Source of the DNA: Carya illinoinensis
Taxonomy: Eukaryota; Streptophyta; Magnoliopsida; Fagales; Juglandaceae
Reading direction: 5' to 3'
Length of the DNA stretch: 64,000 nt
Assembly: GCF_018687715.1 (NCBI RefSeq)
Contig: NC_056761.1
Location: 18,573,501 to 18,637,500 of the forward strand
Both the position numbers and the translations under genes were made by a program. Shown here in pieces: positions 58,601 through 64,000 of the stretch (position 1 is the stretch's first letter; every line of letters starts with the position of its first letter). The notes under the pieces were generated by a model. It searched no databases. It was not told the DNA's origin and saw nothing but the letters and a program-made list of their open reading frames with translations.

Positions 58601-58978
58601 AAGCGTTTTGGTAAGAAGAGGAAGCTGGATCCGAGGTACGTCGGCCCTTTTCAGATTCTGGAGAGAGTAGGGTCCGTCGCCTATAGAGTTGCTTTGCCAG
58701 ATTATTTTGGGAATGTTCATGATGTCTTCCACGTATCATCCCTGAAGAAGATCTTTGGACAGCAAGAACCACGCTTCGTCGACCCAGCGGGTATTCAGTT
58801 GCAACCGGATCTCACTTATGAGGTTGTTCCGTCGCAGATCTTGGATTGGAAGGAGCAACAGTTGAGGTCCAAGACGATACCTTTGGTTAAAGTGGCTTGG
58901 GGAGACCCGTTAGCTCAAGACTTCTCTTAGGAGCGAGCAGCGGACATGAGGGAGCAGTACCTGTACTTGTTCAAATAG
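55616..58978 (+). pseudogene. Gypsy pol: PR-RT-RNaseH-INT-chromodomain (plus-strand copy)
   Basis: Protease LFDSGAS near 55657; RT with [20 protein letters not shown] (56310), DLRSGYYQ and FIDD (56640); RNase H with [10 protein letters not shown] (57080) and TDHKSL; integrase zinc finger ending CHTCRQ (57850), catalytic core TMDFVVG, SDRDPRF, QSER (57930-58240), GPFQILE (58640); chromodomain DLTYEVV...DFS (58810-58978). Breaks: 19-bp deletion near 56083, CGA-to-TGA at 56610-56612, 1-bp deletion near 56801, and TGG-to-TAG at 58928-58930 replacing the conserved chromodomain Trp, after which 15 more codons are still readable. From 56807 on the frame is open for 707 codons. Confidence 0.93.
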
Positions 58979-59057
58979 AGAAGGTATGTATCTTAATCAT
59001 GATCACAGTTGGTTTATGGGCTTTCTTGTGGCTTGCTTTAAGTTGGTGGTTGATCTG

Positions 59058-59075
59058 CAAATTTCGAGGACGAAA
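59058..59075 (+). repeat. Perfect inverted repeat before the polypurine tract
   Basis: AATTTCG-AGGA-CGAAATT, a 7-bp stem and 4-nt loop. The same hairpin occurs at 13966-13984 (minus copy) and about 31559-31577 (gag-only copy). Confidence 0.85.
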
Positions 59076-59083
59076 TTTGTTTT

Positions 59084-59096
59084 AAGGAGGGGAGGA
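59084..59096 (+). promoter_or_regulatory. Polypurine tract
   Basis: AAGGAGGGGAGGA directly before the 3' LTR, primer for plus-strand DNA synthesis. Confidence 0.92.
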
Positions 59097-61156
59097 TGTG
59101 ATGACCCGTTTTTGAGTGTATTTTCGCTGAAATAGTTGTCTTTATTTTAATTAATATTTTAGTTATTTATTTTAATTTATTTGCATTTTAAAATTTTTTT
59201 TAATTTAATTGATGTTGTGTTTTATTTCTTTTAGTTGTTTTGTAGTTTTTAATATCTTCTCGGCGGTTTAGTGTTGTTTTTCCCGGACTGAGGATTAGAC
59301 CTTGTCTTTTCCCTACATCTCTTTTCCTTTTTCCTTTTCTTTTTCCTTTTTCTCTTTTTTCCTTCTTTCTTTTTCCTTTCTTTTTCTTTTTTTTCTTTTT
59401 CCCTCTCTCTCTCCCCCCGTCGACCCCCCCGGTCTCTCTCTCTCTTCTCTCTCCCTCACGCTGGAACCTTCAGCCGTTCGAACCGCCGCCGTCCGGCCAC
59501 AGTGTGGCTCACCGCCGACACCGTTCGGTTCCCCTCCCTCCGGCGCACCTTCCCACCAATTTCCACCCCCAACCGGCCGGCCGTTTGGCCGGAAAAGCCC
59601 TTTGAAGCCCGCACGGTCTTGGCTCCGATCCGCCGCCGTCGCTCCACCTCCGGTCACCATTTCGTCACCACTTCATCACCGGTCCCTTGCCGTCCTAACC
59701 CACCTATTTCCGGCCACCAACGACCACCGGAACAGCTCCCACGAGCTAGCTTTCCTTTTTGGGAAATCCGGCCTCTTTCCGGCGATTTGGCCGCCACCCA
59801 TGGCCAACCACCACTTCCAATAGCTTCACAACCATCCCTAGACCATTCCCTATCAATCCCAAGCTCTAGTTTGTCCCCGTTCAAAAGTGGGTTTTTCACA
59901 ACCCACGGCCACAGTGAATTTTCACTGTGACGTTGCTTTTTCGCCGCCGTTTGCAACGCCGCGTGTTTTCTAAAATTGCCATATAGCACTGTAAGTATTT
60001 TCCAAACCCTATTTTCAGATTTAAATGTGTATTGCTCTTTCAATTAATTAATCTGCTGGTTGGTTGATTCCGGACTGAGTCCGAGGAGTTCGGGGGTCGG
60101 ATGGATGGAGGACGGAGTTGCCTGTTTATTTGTTTTATGTTGTTGGATTATTTTATTATGCATTGTTATGGCATTGCATGGTGCATGCACGTGTGTTTTT
60201 GTTTAAGTGTGAAAAGCCTGTTTATTGGCGTAAGTGGTCTTACGGGTGCGTGTGTATCACGACCCCAAGCCGAGATGGGGTATTATCCCGGTGGAGCTCC
60301 TCTGGTCATTCGGGAGCGGAATAAACTGAGTGATGTTCCCTGAGTTGTCGCTAGACGACGGGAGCGGGGGCTAGGGGTTGCTTGGCTACGAACGCGCCGG
60401 GCGCAGAACCGGGCATCGCTCTACGCACCGACTCCGTGGCCCTTCGCTGGTGAGGGCTAGAGGATGCTTGGCTACGAATGCGCGGGGCGCGGAACTGGGC
60501 ATCGCTCGTTAGGTGTCACATGCGTGGTGGTACTCTGCGGTGTGACACTGGAGCCAGGGTGTGCGGATGACCCCTAGGGGAGGTCATGGTGCATACGGTT
60601 AATATGGATTCTGGTTTGAGTCGGACAAAGGCCAAATGTGACTTTTGGCGTGTTTTTCGGAAAGGATGTGTTTTTGGGCCAAATGGGTTTTTGGCGTGTG
60701 TGGAAAATTATGTTTTTGGGTTTTGTGCATCGGGCATGCTTCATGCATTATTGTTTGAGTTCTATGTGTTTTTATCTGGTAGTGTTTGGGTTTTACTTAC
60801 CTGCGGTACCATTTTGGTTCCGTAGCTTTTGGTGCAGAGTTGGAGGACGAAGAGGAGGAGGCTGAGCCCGAGGATGCGGCTCCGCCGGGTTGCTGATGCT
60901 ATGCTTTATATTTGGTTTAAAACCGTATTTGTGTTTTTGTAATATTTTATTTATGTATGTTTTAAACAGCTTGTATTACGTTAAGAAAAATTCCGGTACT
61001 TAGTTATGACTTTCGTTATCCGTTGCGTGTTTTTTTGTGCACATCTGTTGCCTTTGCACACACTTGGCACCCGTCGATAGGATGGTGACCCGGGTTGTCA
61101 CCATCCGGACGTCTCGATTTCCCCGTGTTCGGGCGTGGGGATTTGGGGTCGTCACA
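59097..61156 (+). repeat. 3' LTR of plus-strand Gypsy (subfamily II)
   Basis: 2060 bp. The leader donor CACT|GTAAGT at 59991 and the acceptor-like GGTGCAG|AG at 60837 are intact here. GC-rich module at 60230-60590 with a duplicated GCTTGGCTACGAA unit. The small-ORF frame is broken by one base, but the tail AEPEDAAPPGC is kept (60860-60895). Confidence 0.94.
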
Positions 61157-61161
61157 CTCTA

Positions 61162-61740
61162 GGTAAAATCACATGTCCCGTAAGTGCAGTACCAGAAAAT
61201 TTTAAAAGTTGTAATTTGAAATTATTTTATTTGAAGTATGTTATTTTAATTGTTTTATTTATTTTATTCTATGTTATTTTATTTTATTGGTTTTATTCTA
61301 TTTTATTTTATGAGTTTGTTGTATTTTAATATATTTTGCTATATTATATTTTAATTTGTTTTGAGTTGAAAGTGGGGTTAAGGGTTACTTTATGGCATGA
61401 AGGATAGTACGACCTAGAATGCCAGTGATAGGTATGAATATTAAGTATAGTAGGCCTGAACTCCTAGCGAATTTTTTTGCTTTTTAATGTCGAGGCTTGA
61501 AGGGAACGTCATGGTATAAGTGATCTCTTTGGGTAGGAACTCAAGTCGCAATTGAGGAGGGGATAAGATACATGAGGTCTTATATCCCATTGAATTTATG
61601 AAATAGTCTATAGAGTAGGAGATTGTAAGTTCAATGAACTTTGAGTATAGTTTTTATGAAACAAATTTATGGGATTTAAGGTAGTAGGTTCAACAAGCAT
61701 TTGAGGGATTAATTAAGTTAGTAGTTTTAGAATTCGCAGA
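61162..61740 (+). mobile_element. Internal remnant of the old Gypsy element (gag deleted)
   Basis: Continuation of the element that starts at 49816. It holds a U-rich leader, a degraded gag start (GGCATGAAGGATAGTACGAC versus GGCAGGAAAATGGTAAGACC), then almost directly the gag end with an AGGTATG donor-like string (about 61431), then the same non-coding module as in the gag-only element (61487-61735). Nearly all of gag is missing and there is no pol. Its 3' LTR is not in the window. Confidence 0.72.
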
Positions 61741-62130
61741 ACTCGCCATTCCCATGGGATTTATGGGATACTTGAGGTCTTCTTGTGCTGCTTATCATTC
61801 CAATTATGGATTGTGTACCTACTTGTCAATTAAATACAAATCAACCATTTTCCTCGGGACATATTTGACCCAACACTTTGTTCAAATTTCATTCTTAGGA
61901 GGGGCATGCAATGAAAACAAAATGAGTTGAATAGTCAAAAACATTACTTCATAATGTAAACATATACTGACATTGGTTTTCATTCATGCATCTTTCACTC
62001 ATCTACTTATTACAAAAAAATGTTTCTTCCTTTCAAAACATTACAAGGTGAGATTTTTCTTTAAAAGGTTTTCCTTCCTCATAAAAATATTTCCCATCCC
62101 TTGTACATTTCTTCATTAAGATAAACCATT
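61741..62130. other. Unassigned AT-rich sequence
   Basis: No ORF or recognised repeat. The boundary between the old Gypsy remnant and the following LTR-like sequence lies somewhere here. Confidence 0.35.
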
Positions 62131-62900
62131 TCATAACATCCAATTGACTGTTATCACTTTCTATTAGCCGGTACACATTGTTAAGGCCTTTGTGTTGAGG
62201 TTAGCGTTTTTTTCGACCTGGATTTCTCCCATGCTCACACGTTGGGAATCCCTTTTAGTTAGGGGCAACACTAGGTGCACTTCAAATACTACTTTCTTGG
62301 TATTGTAATTTTTCCAGTCCATTGGAACCAGCATTCATTCAGTCATGGCTGTTATGTAGTTTCATACATTAAAATATTCATTCATTTCTTTTCCTTTCAT
62401 TAATTCCTTTCCTTTTCATTTATTCCTTTTAGTCATTTCTTTTTCATTCTTTCCAGTTATCAATCTATTTCATTTTATAAAACATCATTACATAACATAA
62501 AACGTAAAAAATCATCATTTCATTTCATGGATCATAAAGGCAATAATTACTACATATAACATCCATTTCATCATGCATACATTTATCATAGAGATTCATA
62601 AAGAGGGGCTAGCAAGGAAAGGTCATTACATACATATACTTCAAAGCATTAATACCTTAACATAATTTCATAAAACCTTATTTCGTTTCATAGAAAAAAT
62701 TTCATTTTCTTGCATTGCATAGAAAGACATTTTTTTCATGAAACCATTTCATTTCATTTCATTTTCATATCATTTAGAAAACTCTAGAAGAGTATTAACA
62801 TAATACTTACCTGGACTCCATGCTATTTTTATTTTATGTAGTCGATTCACGTGTGCATTAGATGGCAACTTACATACATTCATAACTCGTCATTTTCTTT
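62131..62900 (-). mobile_element. LTR fragment related to the nested solo LTR, reverse orientation
   Basis: 62170-62310 aligns with the reverse complement of 15720-15850 (shared blocks: GTTGAGGTTAGCG / GTTGGGGTTAGCG, GACCTGGATT, AACACTAGGTGCACTTC / GCACTGGGTGCACTACC). A sense leader donor, GGAGTCCAG|GTAAGT, lies at about 62810. Ends of this LTR were not found. Confidence 0.6.
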
Positions 62901-64000
62901 TCATTTATATTTACAACTTAAACTTAAAACTTGCATAATAAAATACTTTAACTCTTAGTGCCTTCCTTTCCACATGGTCTTAACATTCAATTGATTCTTT
63001 ACTTAAACCTCATTCACTTAGGCTAGCTCAATTATGCAATCCATTCTCCATAATTCCTTTACCACCATTTTCTTAATTTCAAAGGCATAGCTTGTGACCC
63101 ATTGACGTCTCATTTCCAACTTCTTTCATCTAACTTCGTGGCATTGGCCTTACGCTTCAAGGTGAATCTCCATAGTTCATTTTAAAGGTAAAGAAAAATA
63201 CTGCCACATGCCACAGATGCACCAATCCCCCCTAATAGAACCTCTCTCACATCTAGACCACTGCCAAACACTAGGGAAACGACCCCCAAAAGAACCACTC
63301 ATGACCATTGTTTATCCACCCAATAATAGAGAAAGCAATTCATCGTCCTCCATCGTGAACCACCTTAAACCACCCAAACACACTGCTGCTCCCCTCTTAG
63401 TTGTAAATCATCTTGCCTCACCATCCCTTATGCATGAACCACTCCAACCCAACTAAATCAAGAGAGCCCATCACCCCCTATTGTGCACGAACCAAATGGA
63501 GGACCACATACAGTGCCAAGTTGTCGTTGTTCTCCACTTCCTGTTACACCACAAATGCACCGAACCACCCACACATAGTTCAGCAACCACCCAGCAACGT
63601 GGGCCTTTCCTCCGCAACACTTATCGTAGTGCCCATATGGCCAGAACTGAAGGAAACAATGATTGCAGCCCTCCATGTGCGTGCACCACTGCTCCTCCTT
63701 TTCTACTCTTCTCAATCTTTAGCTTCCATAGACAACAATGTGAGCCATCTCACGCCCACCCATAGTCACAACTAGCCCTTTTCTTATGCAATTTCCAATT
63801 ACAATCAATAAAATGTACGGTAATGTACATAAAATATATCTTGGTTACATAGGTTATATTTAACACTCCAAATTTGTTTTTCTATATAGAGATATCATAT
63901 TTTATGAACATCTCTTCTCATATAAAAATAGAAACAATCTTTATTTAGATCCTAAATTAGTCTCCTTAGATTCTTTTGTAATACCCATCCCTCCTTCTCA
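62901..64000. other. Likely continuation of the LTR leader; no gene recognised
   Basis: C/A-rich sequence with short overlapping ORFs (63208-63456, 63413-63775) of low-complexity Pro/His/Thr composition on the plus strand. This is the kind of strand-biased composition seen opposite the leaders of the other LTRs, and no domain is recognised. A TGTAATACCC string at 63978 could be the start of another LTR running out of the window. Confidence 0.35.

Larger units (their letters stand above)
51997..61156 (+). mobile_element. Complete Tekay-like Ty3/Gypsy element, plus strand
   Basis: 9160 bp, TGTGA...TCACA ends, perfect 5-bp TSD. Order: 5' LTR (51997-54008), PBS, U-rich leader, gag, predicted 102-nt intron, PR-RT-RNaseH-INT-chromodomain, polypurine tract, 3' LTR (59097-61156). 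LTRs differ at four or five positions over the first 220 bases, plus one 5'-LTR deletion. Gag has one stop; pol has a 19-bp deletion, a CGA-to-TGA stop, a 1-bp deletion and a TGG-to-TAG stop in the chromodomain. It is closely related to the minus-strand copy at 11909-23732. It inserted just behind the 5' LTR of an older relative. Confidence 0.95.

Noticed and set aside
59302..59823. Phe/Ser/Pro-rich ORFs on the LTR sense strand (also 1303-1926, 5162-5761, 13138-13737, 25628-26188)
   Set aside because: They start in the pyrimidine tract and change frame between LTR copies through indels; better explained as untranslated leader.
63208..63775. Overlapping short ORFs as a possible gene
   Set aside because: Low-complexity composition, two frames open at once, no recognisable domain; probably LTR leader.

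Overview
The window reads as a repeat-rich, AT-rich intergenic block of a flowering-plant nuclear genome, probably a (woody) dicot. The grounds are plant-type L1 LINEs with an RNase H domain, Del/Tekay-like Ty3/Gypsy chromoviruses primed by initiator tRNA-Met, a BED-finger hAT transposon, a plant MITE, and one fragment of a plant caffeate-type O-methyltransferase. No rRNA, tRNA, CRISPR array or intact host gene was seen. The only host-like stretch is about 9.14-10.25 kb.

Layout. 1-9.14 kb is a decayed L1 (family A, copy 1) broken by a truncated Gypsy LTR (181-2091) and a solo LTR (3792-6009). 9.14-10.9 kb holds the O-methyltransferase pseudo-exon, a 150-bp MITE and an antisense Copia gag remnant. 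10.93-34.18 kb is one L1 (family B) split into three pieces by two nested Gypsy elements. The first is a complete minus-strand copy (11909-23732, TSD aataa) that itself carries a 2.4-kb solo LTR of another family (14251-16683, TSD atacc). The second is a plus-strand, gag-only, pol-less element (25433-33740, TSD atccg). 34.57-49.71 kb is a second family-A L1, split by a hAT transposon (37163-44098) and by a solo LTR (44549-46977, TSD tacaa). Inside the hAT lies a very young 5'-truncated L1 (38699-40482) with a perfect 18-bp TSD. 49.8-61.74 kb is an old, gag-deleted relative of the pol-less element, split by a complete plus-strand Gypsy (51997-61156, TSD ctcta). 61.74-64.0 kb carries a minus-strand LTR-like sequence related to the solo LTR nested at 14.25 kb.

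How the parts relate. The two pol-bearing Gypsy copies have the order LTR, PBS, gag, short predicted intron, PR-RT-RNaseH-INT-chromodomain, PPT, LTR. In both, Gag and Pol are in separate open frames that a predicted 96- or 102-nt intron would fuse in frame. The pol-less copy keeps the same 5' splice site after gag but has lost the 3' site and all of pol, which are replaced by about 2.5 kb of non-coding sequence. That non-coding module recurs at 61.5-61.7 kb. Every coding unit here is broken. Most nonsense changes are C-to-T or G-to-A transitions, as expected after cytosine methylation. The main leads are the Gag/Gag-Pol intron, the pol-less family with its shared non-coding module, a conserved small ORF and antisense splice donor inside the LTRs, and a duplicated terminal exon in the hAT.
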